Positions 33,344-42,409 of a stretch of 64,000 nt of DNA are shown here, one piece after another. Source of the DNA: CAYINU01 sp964364855 (lineage in GTDB: Bacteria > Margulisbacteria > Marinamargulisbacteria > CAYINU01). Under the pieces are notes generated by a model, which was not told where the DNA came from, did no database searches, and saw nothing but the letters and a program-made list of their open reading frames with translations. The translations under genes and the position numbers were made by a program. The stretch covers positions 11,357 to 75,356 of the forward strand of contig CAYINU010000001.1 in NCBI GenBank assembly GCA_964364855.1, read 5' to 3'. Each line of letters begins with the position of its first letter. Within the stretch, counting starts at the first letter, position 1.

Positions 33344-35301
33344 GGGGCCTCCTTTTGATTTCTACGCTCGGCAATGGCCTCGCGGTCGCCGCCGTGCGGC
33401 TCCTTTTGATTTCTACGCTCGGGAAAGCCCTCGCGGTCGCCGCCGTGCGGCTCCTTTTGATTTTTACGCTCGGTGATGACCTCGCGGTCGGCGCTGTGCG
33501 GCTCCTCGGTGGTGTACATGGATTCGATTTCGGGTTCGTAGCGTTCGGAGATCTGTTTTCGCTTTAATTTTAGCGTGGGTGTCAATAATCCGTCTTCGAT
33601 GGAAAACTCGGCAGGCAGTAGCACAAATTTCTTTATTTTTTCAAATTCGGCCAATGGAGTTCCCTCTTTTTTTAAGAGGTCGGTAAACAGCCGGATCACC
33701 GCGGGATCACGGACCATCTTTTCGGGGGCAGACACGGTAATGCCTTTTCGCCTCAGGTATCGTTGCACCCAGTCCATCTGAGGTACAATCAGGGCTGTTA
33801 TGTAATTGCGTTTTTCACCGATGACGTCGACTTGAGCAATGTAGGGACTGTTTTTGTAAGTTTCTTCGACGACCAAAGGAGCCACTTTTTTGCCGTTGGA
33901 CAACACGATGATTTCTTTTTTGCGGTCGATAATGCGGATAAACCCTTCCGAATCCATCTCGGCGATGTCGCCGGTGTGTAGCCACCCATCAGGATCGATG
34001 GCGATCTGGGTTTGACGGTCTCGATGGTAATAGCCCTGCATGATATTGGGTCCTCGGGCCAGCAGCTCCCCATCATCTGCCACTTTTACCGAGACGCTGG
34101 GCAGTGCTTTGCCGACTGTGCCGAATCGATAGGACTTCAAGCGGTTACAGGCAATTACCGGTGCGGATTCTGTCATGCCGTATCCTTCGATGACCAACAA
34201 TCCCATGGCATGGAAAAATTCGGCCAACTCTTTGGATAAGGCTGCACCGCCCGACACAAAAAAGCGGATGCGGCCGCCCGTGCGACTTTGGACCTTTTTA
34301 AAGGCCAGTCGGTCCGCAATTCGAAACTGGAACCGCAACCAAAATGGCGGGGTTTTCTCGTTTTTTAAGGCGTTCTGATAAGCAACTCCTACCCGCTGGG
34401 CCCAGTCAAAAATGGGTTTTTGAAACGGGCTAAGGTTTTCCAGCAACCGCTGGCGGATTTTTTCAAAAAGACGGGGTACGCAGATCAAAATGGTAGGCCG
34501 GACCTCCTGGAGATTTTCCACCAGTTTTTCTTGGGATTCGGCGTAATAAATACTGGCCCCGCAGCCAATGGCTGTGTAATAGCCGACCGTGCGCTCAAAG
34601 ACATGAGATAACGGCAAAAACGAGACGAGGGAGTCTGCATCGGAAAGCGGGGTAATGGCCAACAAATCCCGGACGTTGCTCATAAAATTGCCGTGGGTGA
34701 GCATGACGCCTTTCGGGCTGCCGGTGGTACCGGACGTGTATACGATGCTGGCGAGGGTGTCCGGCGTGACGGCGGACAGCGCCTGGCGCACGGCGTCTCG
34801 GACATGGGGGCTTTCATGCTTGCCCTCGGTGCGCAATTGTCGAAATCGGTAAATAGGCAGCGGACAGTCGGGAACGTCCGGACTTTCGTGGAATAAAATA
34901 ATGCCTTTTAAAGTCGGACATTCACCGGCCAGGGCGTTAACGGTTTGCAGCTGCTCGGTCGTTTCGACGGCGAGCATTGTGCTTTCGCTGTCGTTAATAA
35001 TGTAGGCAATTTCAGCTTCGGACATGGTGGGGTAAATGGGTACATCCGCTGCTCCCAAACTCAGGACCGCAAAGTCCATCATGGCCCATTCGGGACAGTT
35101 GTGGGACCAGATCGCGATATGGTGATTCCCGCGCATTCCGATACGGTACAGGGATGCGGCGACATGGAGGACGTCTTCCCAAAAATGGGGGTAGCTAACG
35201 GGATGGTAAATCCCATTTTTTTTGGACGCCACAACACATTTGTGTGCGTAGCGTTGCGCCTGCGCCTCAAAAAGGGCGGTTAATGTTGTGGGGGCCTGCA
35301 T
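33340..35301 (-). CDS. fadD: Long-chain acyl-CoA synthetase with repeat-encoded C-terminus
   Basis: Activates fatty acids with ATP and CoA. The 653-residue product has the AMP-binding motif YTSGTTGSPKGVMLTHGN, IEGYGMTESAPV, and DGWLHTGDIAEMDSEGFIRIIDRKKEIIVLSNGKKVAP, the long-chain (eukaryote-like) class. Residues 600-650 are three 17-residue repeats (KEPHGGDREAIAERRNQ type), strongly charged and unlike the family, encoded by the 51-bp repeat. The stop follows three residues later. A TATGAT box 6 nt before the ATG may be a promoter, though the gene also follows fmdB by 7 nt. Confidence 0.94.
   Translation of the reverse strand: MQAPTTLTALFEAQAQRYAHKCVVASKKNGIYHPVSYPHFWEDVLHVAASLYRIGMRGNHHIAIWSHNCPEWAMMDFAVLSLGAADVPIYPTMSEAEIAYIINDSESTMLAVETTEQLQTVNALAGECPTLKGIILFHESPDVPDCPLPIYRFRQLRTEGKHESPHVRDAVRQALSAVTPDTLASIVYTSGTTGSPKGVMLTHGNFMSNVRDLLAITPLSDADSLVSFLPLSHVFERTVGYYTAIGCGASIYYAESQEKLVENLQEVRPTILICVPRLFEKIRQRLLENLSPFQKPIFDWAQRVGVAYQNALKNEKTPPFWLRFQFRIADRLAFKKVQSRTGGRIRFFVSGGAALSKELAEFFHAMGLLVIEGYGMTESAPVIACNRLKSYRFGTVGKALPSVSVKVADDGELLARGPNIMQGYYHRDRQTQIAIDPDGWLHTGDIAEMDSEGFIRIIDRKKEIIVLSNGKKVAPLVVEETYKNSPYIAQVDVIGEKRNYITALIVPQMDWVQRYLRRKGITVSAPEKMVRDPAVIRLFTDLLKKEGTPLAEFEKIKKFVLLPAEFSIEDGLLTPTLKLKRKQISERYEPEIESMYTTEEPHSADREVITERKNQKEPHGGDREGFPERRNQKEPHGGDREAIAERRNQKEAP
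33352..33504. repeat. 51-bp in-frame tandem repeat (3 copies) at the 3' end of fadD
   Basis: Units 33352-33402, 33403-33453 and 33454-33504 start CTTTTGATTT and end GTGCGGCTC. They are diverged from each other (several substitutions, mainly in the middle), the 33454 copy most. Family shared with ccoI (20513-20614). Each has a GCCGC-CGT-GCGGC hairpin, except that the 33454 copy has substitutions in it. Confidence 0.93.
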
Positions 35302-35308
35302 AGGACCA

Positions 35309-35587
35309 TCATACTTCTTTTTTGTCTGTTGTGGTGCCCGTGGCTTTTTCCGGTGTGCTGGGACTTTCAGGGGCCTCAGGGGCCTTGGCGGTGCTGGCGC
35401 TACTACCGGCGTTACTGTCGGTCACGTAAAATCCGGAACCCTTGAAATTGATCAGTACATTGCGGCTGATCAACCGTTTCACGGGCCCCTTGCAGGCCGG
35501 GCATTCGGTGAGCACGGGCTCGGTCATACCCTGCTGGGCTTCAAAATGATGGTGACAACGGTCACAGCGATATTCATAAATAGGCAT
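35309..35587 (-). CDS. FmdB-family small zinc-ribbon protein
   Basis: A 92-residue protein. MPIYEYRCDRCHHHFEAQQ with a second CPAC pair (TECPACKGPVKRLIS) is the FmdB/CxxC_CxxC_SSSS zinc ribbon. A low-complexity tail rich in S, A, P, E and T follows. The role is unknown; members are called putative regulators. Starts in a TAATG overlap with the UPF0182 stop, with a strong AAGGAGG. Confidence 0.9.
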   Translation of the reverse strand: MPIYEYRCDRCHHHFEAQQGMTEPVLTECPACKGPVKRLISRNVLINFKGSGFYVTDSNAGSSASTAKAPEAPESPSTPEKATGTTTDKKEV

Positions 35588-38313
35588 TAGTTGCCTCCTT
35601 CCCATTGTTTGATGAGGCTTTCGATTTCCTGGATGGCCTCGCCAAATGCGACCCAGCTGGCCGTTTTGGCGGATTGTTTGAGGCGTTTAAATTCGGTGGC
35701 AATCATTTCCCAGATCATGTCGTTTTCCGGTTTAATATGATCCGTTTCAGCGGGATTGGCCGGTGTTCCACGAAACACGCGTGAGATGGCTTCGTTAAGG
35801 GTTTCTTCCATCACAACTTGGTCATTGTAGGCAAAGACGACGCGTTTGAGTTCCGGCAGTTTACTCTGAATGGCCTGCAGATAGATGGGTTCCACATAGA
35901 TCAGGGCATCCTCGATAGGAATAACCATAAGGTTGCCACGGATCACACGAGAACCAACCTGACTCCACAACGTAAAATGTTGCGAAATTTCGGTGTCCTG
36001 GTCAATACGGGATTCGATTTGCATGGGGCCAAAGACGGTTTTTTCTTTGGGGAACCGAAACACCGTCAACTTGCCATAGTCGGCACCATCGCAATTGGCG
36101 CTCATCCACGCGATCATGTTGTTTTTATCAGTCGGGGTGAATGGCATCATCAGCATAAACGACTCCCTCGGATCGTGGGGCAAACGGCTCACGATGTAGT
36201 AAGCCGCCATCGTCTGCTGGCCCTTTTCACTGGTTTCTTGAGGCAAGGCCCAGACATCTTCACGGTTGTAAAATACCTGTGGGTCCTGCATGTGGTAGGT
36301 GCAATACATGGATACCTGTCGGGTGAACAGATCTCGGGGGTAGCGCATGTGGCTTTTAATGGATGCCGGCATATCGTCTGCTGGCCGGAAAAGGCGAGGG
36401 AAAATGCGTTTGTAGGTGGCAATAATGGGGTCTTTCGGATCGGTCACATAGAATCGCACCGTACCGTTGTAAGCATCGATGGTGGCCTTAACTGAATTTC
36501 GGATATAGTTTATGCCGTCGGTATCCGGCTCCGAATACGGATAGGTGGAGCTGGTCGTATACGCATCTATCATCCACACCAAACGACCCTGATCCGTAAT
36601 CACCAAATAGGGGTCCGAATCAAAGGTTAAAAACGGTGCCAGGGCCTGCAGCAGTTCAGTAACGGTGCGGTTCATCAACAGCCGGCTGTTTCGGGTGATC
36701 TGCGGGCTGATCAGCAGATTGATATCCCGCAATTTGAGGGCGAATAGTAGGCGCTTGTAATACCGGTCGATCAAAATGCCGCCCCTGCCGTTATATTGCG
36801 TATAGACATTGTTGTTGCCCTTGGGGTAGTCAAATTCTTCTTCGTGGGTATTCACAATGGCGTAGTCGCTAGCCTTTTCGCCGAAATAAATTTCGGGCCG
36901 GGTGATGACGGCATCAATGGCCGACACCGGGGGCAGGTCTTTGATATAAAACTTTGGCAGTCCTTCCGGCGTGACTTCGTTTACCGGAGACATGCATACC
37001 CCATAGCCGTGGGTATAAACCAGATGCCGGTTTAGCCAAGTCTGTGCCTGGTCGCTGAGACGTGACGTGTTGAGTTCGCGCACCGATAGCATGACCTGCC
37101 GGAGCTTCCCATCCACCATGTATCGGTCCACATCGATGCCGGGGAATTCGTAATACAGTCTGATTTCCTGTAGCTGGCTAAAAGTCTGTTTGAGCGGTAC
37201 TTCATCCCAGAGCCGAACATTGTCCAGGGTAGTCTGGTTGTTGCGAATGTCTGCGTACGTTAGATTGGTTTTGGCGGGGAATTCGATTTCTTTGACATGG
37301 TGCAGGTTGAATCCCTGACGGGTGAATCGAATGTTGTGCCGGATATAGGGCCGTTCTTTGGCCAGCTCGTTGGGGTCAACGACATAACTTTGGACAATTC
37401 CCGGATAGACGCGAACAGCACCCACATAGACCACCAAAGTCACCAAGAAAAGGTAAACCACTCTGATGGCAGAAACCTTCGATACGCCGACGACCACGCA
37501 GCTCAGGGCAAGAAACGCCAACAAGCCTGCTGCCAGCAGATAGCCCCATTGGGTGACATGCGCGTCGACATAGCCAGCCCCGAATAGCACCGTATTGGGA
37601 TTAAATAGGAGACCGAATGGCTTAAGCCACGTTCCGAATGACCAGATGGCAAATAGTGCCGCCAGCAGGATCATGAGATGGGTTTTCAAACCGCTGATTT
37701 TCTGATGCGGCCAGACGATATAGATCAGGATGCGGCGGTAGGCATAGGTGAGTCCGGTCAACAACAGCGTCAGGATTACCAGGGCCAATAGCCAATAATA
37801 TACAAAACGCAAAAACGGCAAAGTAAACACATAAAATCCCAGGTCTTTTCCAAAAATAGGATCGGTTTGTCCAAAGGGAACCTGGTGCCAGCATTTGGCA
37901 ATCGTATCCCATTGCGAGACGGCCGCGTTGGCCAATATCAACGCGCCGCCCAACGTGACAGACCACGTGAGGACATTAAAAAAGCGCAGCGACGTCGTGG
38001 CGCGCGTGCGGCTGAAGTTGGATAACAGCTGGACGATTAGCTGTGCCACCACCGACCTGGGCGGCTCGGAGGTTACCCATTCCGTAGGGTCCGAGACCGC
38101 CCGTGCGATGCGGACATTGCCCCAAAGCACCCCAAAGGCGAGGGCAAAAAAGGTGGCAAAAACGCCGGTCTGCCACGTGATAGCGCGTACCCAAGTTGCC
38201 CGGTATCCCAGCGATGAAAACCATAGCACGTCCGGGTAAACCTGCAAAATCAGATACAGCGGCACGCCCAATAGCAGCGCCAAAATCAGCAGTCGAACCA
38301 ATGGCCGTTTCAT
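35587..38313 (-). CDS. UPF0182 family large membrane protein
   Basis: A 908-residue protein with about seven membrane segments in the first 320 residues and a large extracytoplasmic domain. ERPYIRHNIRFTRQGFNL, YTHGYGVCMSPVNEVTPEGLPKFYIKDLPP and the segment DAYTTSSTYPYSEP match UPF0182, found in Actinobacteria, Cyanobacteria and some other non-proteobacterial groups. Function unknown. It heads the unit with fmdB and the fad genes, but the functional link is not clear. Confidence 0.92.
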   Translation of the reverse strand: MKRPLVRLLILALLLGVPLYLILQVYPDVLWFSSLGYRATWVRAITWQTGVFATFFALAFGVLWGNVRIARAVSDPTEWVTSEPPRSVVAQLIVQLLSNFSRTRATTSLRFFNVLTWSVTLGGALILANAAVSQWDTIAKCWHQVPFGQTDPIFGKDLGFYVFTLPFLRFVYYWLLALVILTLLLTGLTYAYRRILIYIVWPHQKISGLKTHLMILLAALFAIWSFGTWLKPFGLLFNPNTVLFGAGYVDAHVTQWGYLLAAGLLAFLALSCVVVGVSKVSAIRVVYLFLVTLVVYVGAVRVYPGIVQSYVVDPNELAKERPYIRHNIRFTRQGFNLHHVKEIEFPAKTNLTYADIRNNQTTLDNVRLWDEVPLKQTFSQLQEIRLYYEFPGIDVDRYMVDGKLRQVMLSVRELNTSRLSDQAQTWLNRHLVYTHGYGVCMSPVNEVTPEGLPKFYIKDLPPVSAIDAVITRPEIYFGEKASDYAIVNTHEEEFDYPKGNNNVYTQYNGRGGILIDRYYKRLLFALKLRDINLLISPQITRNSRLLMNRTVTELLQALAPFLTFDSDPYLVITDQGRLVWMIDAYTTSSTYPYSEPDTDGINYIRNSVKATIDAYNGTVRFYVTDPKDPIIATYKRIFPRLFRPADDMPASIKSHMRYPRDLFTRQVSMYCTYHMQDPQVFYNREDVWALPQETSEKGQQTMAAYYIVSRLPHDPRESFMLMMPFTPTDKNNMIAWMSANCDGADYGKLTVFRFPKEKTVFGPMQIESRIDQDTEISQHFTLWSQVGSRVIRGNLMVIPIEDALIYVEPIYLQAIQSKLPELKRVVFAYNDQVVMEETLNEAISRVFRGTPANPAETDHIKPENDMIWEMIATEFKRLKQSAKTASWVAFGEAIQEIESLIKQWEGGN

Positions 38314-38409
38314 ATCGTCATTAAAACTCTACAAGATGGAGCGGTATTTTGGCCATTGCCGCTAAAAAGAGGCATTCATTTTTTGCCGTAAATAAAGGGG
38401 TTACCTCTG

Positions 38410-39351
38410 GTGGCGATCTGTGATAATTTCTCACGAATTACAATGTCCTATTTCAAACAAGTTGCGGTAGAAAATGACAGTGCCCGGCAGGTTCCGGACA
38501 ATAGCGTCTGTTGTCCCATCACATTTGAGCCTTATTCGGAAAAAAATCCACCGATGTTCGTTTGCACGAACGCGCATCGCATCGGTCTTGTGGCATTGGA
38601 AGAAATAGAAAAATTGCGACCCGAAATGCAGTGTTGTCCGTTTTGCCGTAAACGATTGGGAAGCATTAGGAGAAGGGATGATGACTACCTTCAAATTTTG
38701 GCGCCGGCCCATGACCGCCTTTTACCGACGTGGCCAGAGCTGGATATAGCCCATCGAGGTACCCTTAGCGCCATCGACCAGTTATTCTCTCAGGTTAGTA
38801 GGTCGGATTCGGATATAGATACTGATCGCGTTAATCGCGTTTCTAATCAGGCCGTCTCGGCGCTGAAGCCGCTGGTTGAAATTTATGGTTCCGGACATCC
38901 TGAACTGGCTTACCGGCTGGCCACAGCGGCGTATTATAAAAACGACATGTATACCGCACTGCTGAGCCTGCCAGATCGATATCGGGCCGAACATCTTATC
39001 GAGTTGCAGTGCAGACAATTCCGCCTGGAGATCTTGGATGGCATGGGGCTGGTGCCCAAGGGCGCATGGTCCACTCTCAATGATCAGCTTGGGTGCCTGT
39101 CGATTACACCTGAAACCCGGTATCGGGTTACCTATCTGACTCTGATGACAGGTTTATTTCTGGTCAAGGAAACCCGGTCTAAATTCATTAACGATGCGAG
39201 AGTACGGGTGCTTTTGGCCGGCCCGCCTCCTTTAGATCGTGCGCGGGTGTTACAACTGTGTGGCGCGGCGGATAGTTTTATAGACGACAATCCCGATTGT
39301 AGGGAGTTACTTTTACCGGTGACGACTTTTTTGAGGCAACTTGCTGGCTGA
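38410..39351 (+). CDS. RING/U-box-like domain protein, possible effector
   Basis: A 313-residue protein not recognised as a whole. Residues about 34-82 read CCPITFEPYS, then MFVCTNAHRIG, then CCPFCRKRLGS: the cysteine/histidine spacing (CPIT, CxxxH, CCxxC) resembles a RING finger or U-box of eukaryotic E3 ligases. One metal-ligand pair of a full RING is missing, so it may be a U-box-like or degenerate form. The rest is helical, with a TPR/Sel1-like stretch around 160-200 (HPELAYRLATAAYYKNDMYTALL). Start is uncertain: GTG 38410 has AAAGGGG about 10 nt upstream; ATG 38443 is an alternative. It converges with the next gene and overlaps it by 39 nt. Confidence 0.6.
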   Translation: MAICDNFSRITMSYFKQVAVENDSARQVPDNSVCCPITFEPYSEKNPPMFVCTNAHRIGLVALEEIEKLRPEMQCCPFCRKRLGSIRRRDDDYLQILAPAHDRLLPTWPELDIAHRGTLSAIDQLFSQVSRSDSDIDTDRVNRVSNQAVSALKPLVEIYGSGHPELAYRLATAAYYKNDMYTALLSLPDRYRAEHLIELQCRQFRLEILDGMGLVPKGAWSTLNDQLGCLSITPETRYRVTYLTLMTGLFLVKETRSKFINDARVRVLLAGPPPLDRARVLQLCGAADSFIDDNPDCRELLLPVTTFLRQLAG

Positions 39352-42201
39352 TAGCGCGGCTAATACTTGAGCCACGCTTAACGTGGAGTCTGTTATCTGA
39401 TTTAGTATTTGGCGAAGATCTCGGATTTTCATTTTCATGATATGTCCCAAATCGATCAGTTGAGCCTGGTCATCGGGTATTTTTCCCAACTCACGATGCA
39501 GCGTCAGAATTTGATCTGCATATCCGGAAATGTCGGCTTCACCTACTGAAATTCGAATACCCGTTCCCGCGTCCGTAATAGCGGCAGATGAGAATCCGAA
39601 GCTCATGCGTCGGGTGGCGCCAAGTGGGGCCAGGCGTAAGTAGAGAAGGTGCGTGATGATGATGGCTAGCCGCTCTTGCGCCCCCCCGATTGGTAATCCG
39701 GATATATGCTTTTGCACGGCCTCTGCCAGGCCAGTCGTATGGAGGGACACGAACAAGCCATCGACATGGGTTCGTTCCCCCACCGTTAGTCCGACCTGGC
39801 TTTTCACTGGCCTCGTGGAAAGAGGCAATTTTAGGATCAATTCCTGATACAAGGCATTGGCCTGTGTGCCCAAATCGGGATATCGTTGAAGTAGTAGTTG
39901 TGCCGTGAACCCATGTAAAAACGCAAACATGCGTTCACTGGAGGCTGGCATGGGGGTATGATGATGCCATCCATCCAATGCCGCCATAAACGCCTTTGCC
40001 ACGTGATTATTTCCTATGACGATTGTGGCGCCACCCGTTAGCCTATCTCCACCGAATTGGACGACCTTTGCCAAGCTCGTGACCAATACCAGCAGCATAT
40101 TGGGATGTGACTTTACGGCCTTAATACACGCCAATACATCGGGATGAAGGTAAGACACCGTCGTGATATCCAATACGATTACGGTCTGTTGATCCGCCCT
40201 TCGCTGGCTGACTGCCTGCAAGATCTGGGTGATAGGCAGGTTGGCGTCAGTCGGTTGTGTGGAGTCATTAGTTCGGATATCGGTGACGATAACACAGGGT
40301 TGGTGGGAACGAGATAGGTCGTCTAGCGATTGCTGAGAATCGATCATTACGCCTGTCGCAAACCTGCTGCACAACCTACCTCGGCCTATACCGTTAAGGT
40401 GCTCAAAATAGTAACTATGCTGAACCCCCACCCGAACCGGGCCAAATGCACGGAGTGAAAGCATGACATTCAAAAACGACTGGGATCCACTGGCCGTAAA
40501 ACGGGGGTAAATACCAGTGCTTTCATCCAGATAAGGTGAATAGATGTCGGATAGCACATGATCAAACGGTTTACCCGGATTCAAAAATTGTAAAAAAATC
40601 AGGACAGTTTCGGAGAACGTTTCGAAGCCACTTTCAATACCCAATACATCCGCATCCCCAAGGGACTGTATGTAGCGCCATCCATCCCGAAACATCCGCA
40701 TCGAAAGGTCCAATACGCTTTGGCGGATATTGGGGCATTGTGTGACCAGCGTTATCAGCGGTTGGCAAGCGTGAGGGTCCAGTAACAAACAAATCAGCCC
40801 CTCCGCCATCTGCGCGATGACGTTGGCACGTGCGGACCTTAGAACCCGATGCGTCTTGCTTTGAATCGGGAGCTGATCCCTTGCAGCTTGGGATAATTTT
40901 AAAAAGAGATTACAGACCCAGGCGCGAAAGTCAATCTGCTCCGGGATGGGCCCGCGTCTTTCGACCAAGGTCGCCTGAACCGGCTGTTTGGCCTCAAGTT
41001 GGGTAGCAAAGTCTTGGTCAATGACGGTCTGCCGAATCGTGGTAGACGGAGGCAAGGCAAATGAGGCTAGCAGTGAACGAAGTTCACCCAGCCGCTTGTG
41101 CTGGCTGGTAAACATCACCACGATACCACTTCCCCCATCATGTGCCTGACCATCCGGTCCCAAGCAAACCACCCATAAAATGCCAGGGTGGTGACTGAGA
41201 TTTACGATTGCCGAAATGACCGGCGGGATCGCTTTGGGAAACTTCTGAATGACCGGAGTAAGATCGGCAACACATAGCTGGGAGGAAGAGCCGATTACTT
41301 TGGCTTCGTCGTTTAGCCAGCGGGCGGTTTCAATCAGTGCTTCACCTGTGTCGGGAGGCGGTATACTGACAAATGTCATGTGAGCGGTGCTATTAACAAT
41401 ACCCAAGAGATAGTTGTAGTTTGTGACCAATACGGGTTTGACCCCGTCTCGTGTCCATCGACGGGATAATAGCTGAGCCGGCCCATCAAGCATGTTTCGT
41501 GTGTAAATGGATCTGGTCAAATCCTTGGGCCCCGTGATTTTTGCGTATAAATAATCCCCTGCCCCTTTTTGAGCGGGGTCCGACAGGGTCGGGCGTGGGG
41601 CATTCTTGTGTAGGGTTTCGTGAGCGAGCGGAGCCAATCTTGATAACATGTCGCGTACCAGTGCGCGTAGGCTATCATTATCCTGTGCAGCTTCCAGCTG
41701 GGCGAGCAGAGCACGGATAGTGGTCGACAGTTGCGCTTCGAAACGGAAGACTTCCGTTGGCATTTTTAATAAGGCGTCAGTTCCCGAACATCTTTCCCAG
41801 CCTTCCCTTCGGCTAAAATCGATGCTCATTTGAGGGCCCCATACTGGGGCAGATACCTTGGAAACCTGTGATTTGTTAAAGTCGGGCAAGTCCGACGGAA
41901 GGGGCTTTGGGGGTGTTGACGGTAGAAATGCAATTGCACGTCGTTGGCGTGCTGATGGGGTTACTTGAAGGGGAGGAGAAGGATAAAATGCGGCTGCCCG
42001 CCTAGCAAGGCGTGATGCCGAAAGCGGCGGATGAGTTGGGGCCGGCTGATCGTGGGTCAGGCAGAAAATGCAATGTTGGAGGTGGCCTAAGAAAAAATCT
42101 AGCGATTCCCCTGTTTGAACAGATGCGGTATAGGCCCCCACCTTCCCACTGATGTCCGTACCGGCTGTACCAGCAAGTTGCTTTTTAAAAAAGTGCAGCA
42201 T
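39313..42201 (-). CDS. Large protein with two fold-type-I PLP-enzyme-like modules
   Basis: A 962-residue protein of no named family. The C-terminal part resembles a cystathionine-synthase/aminotransferase fold: FTASGSQSFLNVML (about 568), HSYYFE (595), VIVTDIRTNDS (637), VIVLDITTVSYLHPD (674, Asp678), VTSLAKVVQFGGDRLTGGATIVIG (707, Lys712) and GIRISVGEADISGYADQI (881). Residues about 255-395 seem to repeat the same pattern in decayed form (KPVLVTNYNY, LCVADLTPVIQKFP, LWVVCLGPDGQAHDGGSGIVVMF), without the lysine. Residues 60-100 are basic and proline-rich with a short internal repeat (SARQRRAIAFLPS). PLP binding is inference. No signal peptide. Confidence 0.6.
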   Translation of the reverse strand: MLHFFKKQLAGTAGTDISGKVGAYTASVQTGESLDFFLGHLQHCIFCLTHDQPAPTHPPLSASRLARRAAAFYPSPPLQVTPSARQRRAIAFLPSTPPKPLPSDLPDFNKSQVSKVSAPVWGPQMSIDFSRREGWERCSGTDALLKMPTEVFRFEAQLSTTIRALLAQLEAAQDNDSLRALVRDMLSRLAPLAHETLHKNAPRPTLSDPAQKGAGDYLYAKITGPKDLTRSIYTRNMLDGPAQLLSRRWTRDGVKPVLVTNYNYLLGIVNSTAHMTFVSIPPPDTGEALIETARWLNDEAKVIGSSSQLCVADLTPVIQKFPKAIPPVISAIVNLSHHPGILWVVCLGPDGQAHDGGSGIVVMFTSQHKRLGELRSLLASFALPPSTTIRQTVIDQDFATQLEAKQPVQATLVERRGPIPEQIDFRAWVCNLFLKLSQAARDQLPIQSKTHRVLRSARANVIAQMAEGLICLLLDPHACQPLITLVTQCPNIRQSVLDLSMRMFRDGWRYIQSLGDADVLGIESGFETFSETVLIFLQFLNPGKPFDHVLSDIYSPYLDESTGIYPRFTASGSQSFLNVMLSLRAFGPVRVGVQHSYYFEHLNGIGRGRLCSRFATGVMIDSQQSLDDLSRSHQPCVIVTDIRTNDSTQPTDANLPITQILQAVSQRRADQQTVIVLDITTVSYLHPDVLACIKAVKSHPNMLLVLVTSLAKVVQFGGDRLTGGATIVIGNNHVAKAFMAALDGWHHHTPMPASSERMFAFLHGFTAQLLLQRYPDLGTQANALYQELILKLPLSTRPVKSQVGLTVGERTHVDGLFVSLHTTGLAEAVQKHISGLPIGGAQERLAIIITHLLYLRLAPLGATRRMSFGFSSAAITDAGTGIRISVGEADISGYADQILTLHRELGKIPDDQAQLIDLGHIMKMKIRDLRQILNQITDSTLSVAQVLAALSASKLPQKSRHR

Positions 42202-42206
42202 TAAGC

Positions 42207-42236
42207 ATTATCGAAAAATGCCAGGCGTGGTTTCAG
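42207..42236 (-). promoter_or_regulatory. Promoter of the 962-residue protein gene
   Basis: Minus strand: CTGAAA, 18 bp, GATAAT, then GCTTA (5 nt) and ATG. No SD. Consistent with a leaderless transcript. Confidence 0.45.
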
Positions 42237-42354
42237 TTGGCATTACGCTACCCTGTGACGACCCTACCTAGGGGGGGGTGAGTTGACTAAACGCTAAAAA
42301 CACAAGAAAATCCCGTACAGATTACTTCTCTAAACTGTCCAGATGATGGGGGGG

Positions 42355-42384
42355 GTCAGAAACTACAATGTCAGAAACTACAAA
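42355..42384. repeat. 15-bp tandem duplication
   Basis: GTCAGAAACTACAAT at 42355 is repeated at once from 42370 (GTCAGAAACTACAAA), just upstream of a lipoprotein gene. It follows a run of seven or eight G. The first ATG of the frame lies in it, but a better start is at 42410. Confidence 0.8.
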
Positions 42385-42409
42385 AAGAAGCGAAAAACCG
42401 AGGAAAATG

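Noticed and set aside
33352..33504. Regular repeats considered as a CRISPR array
   Set aside because: The units are directly adjacent with no unique spacers, lie in frame in fadD, and there are no cas genes in the window.
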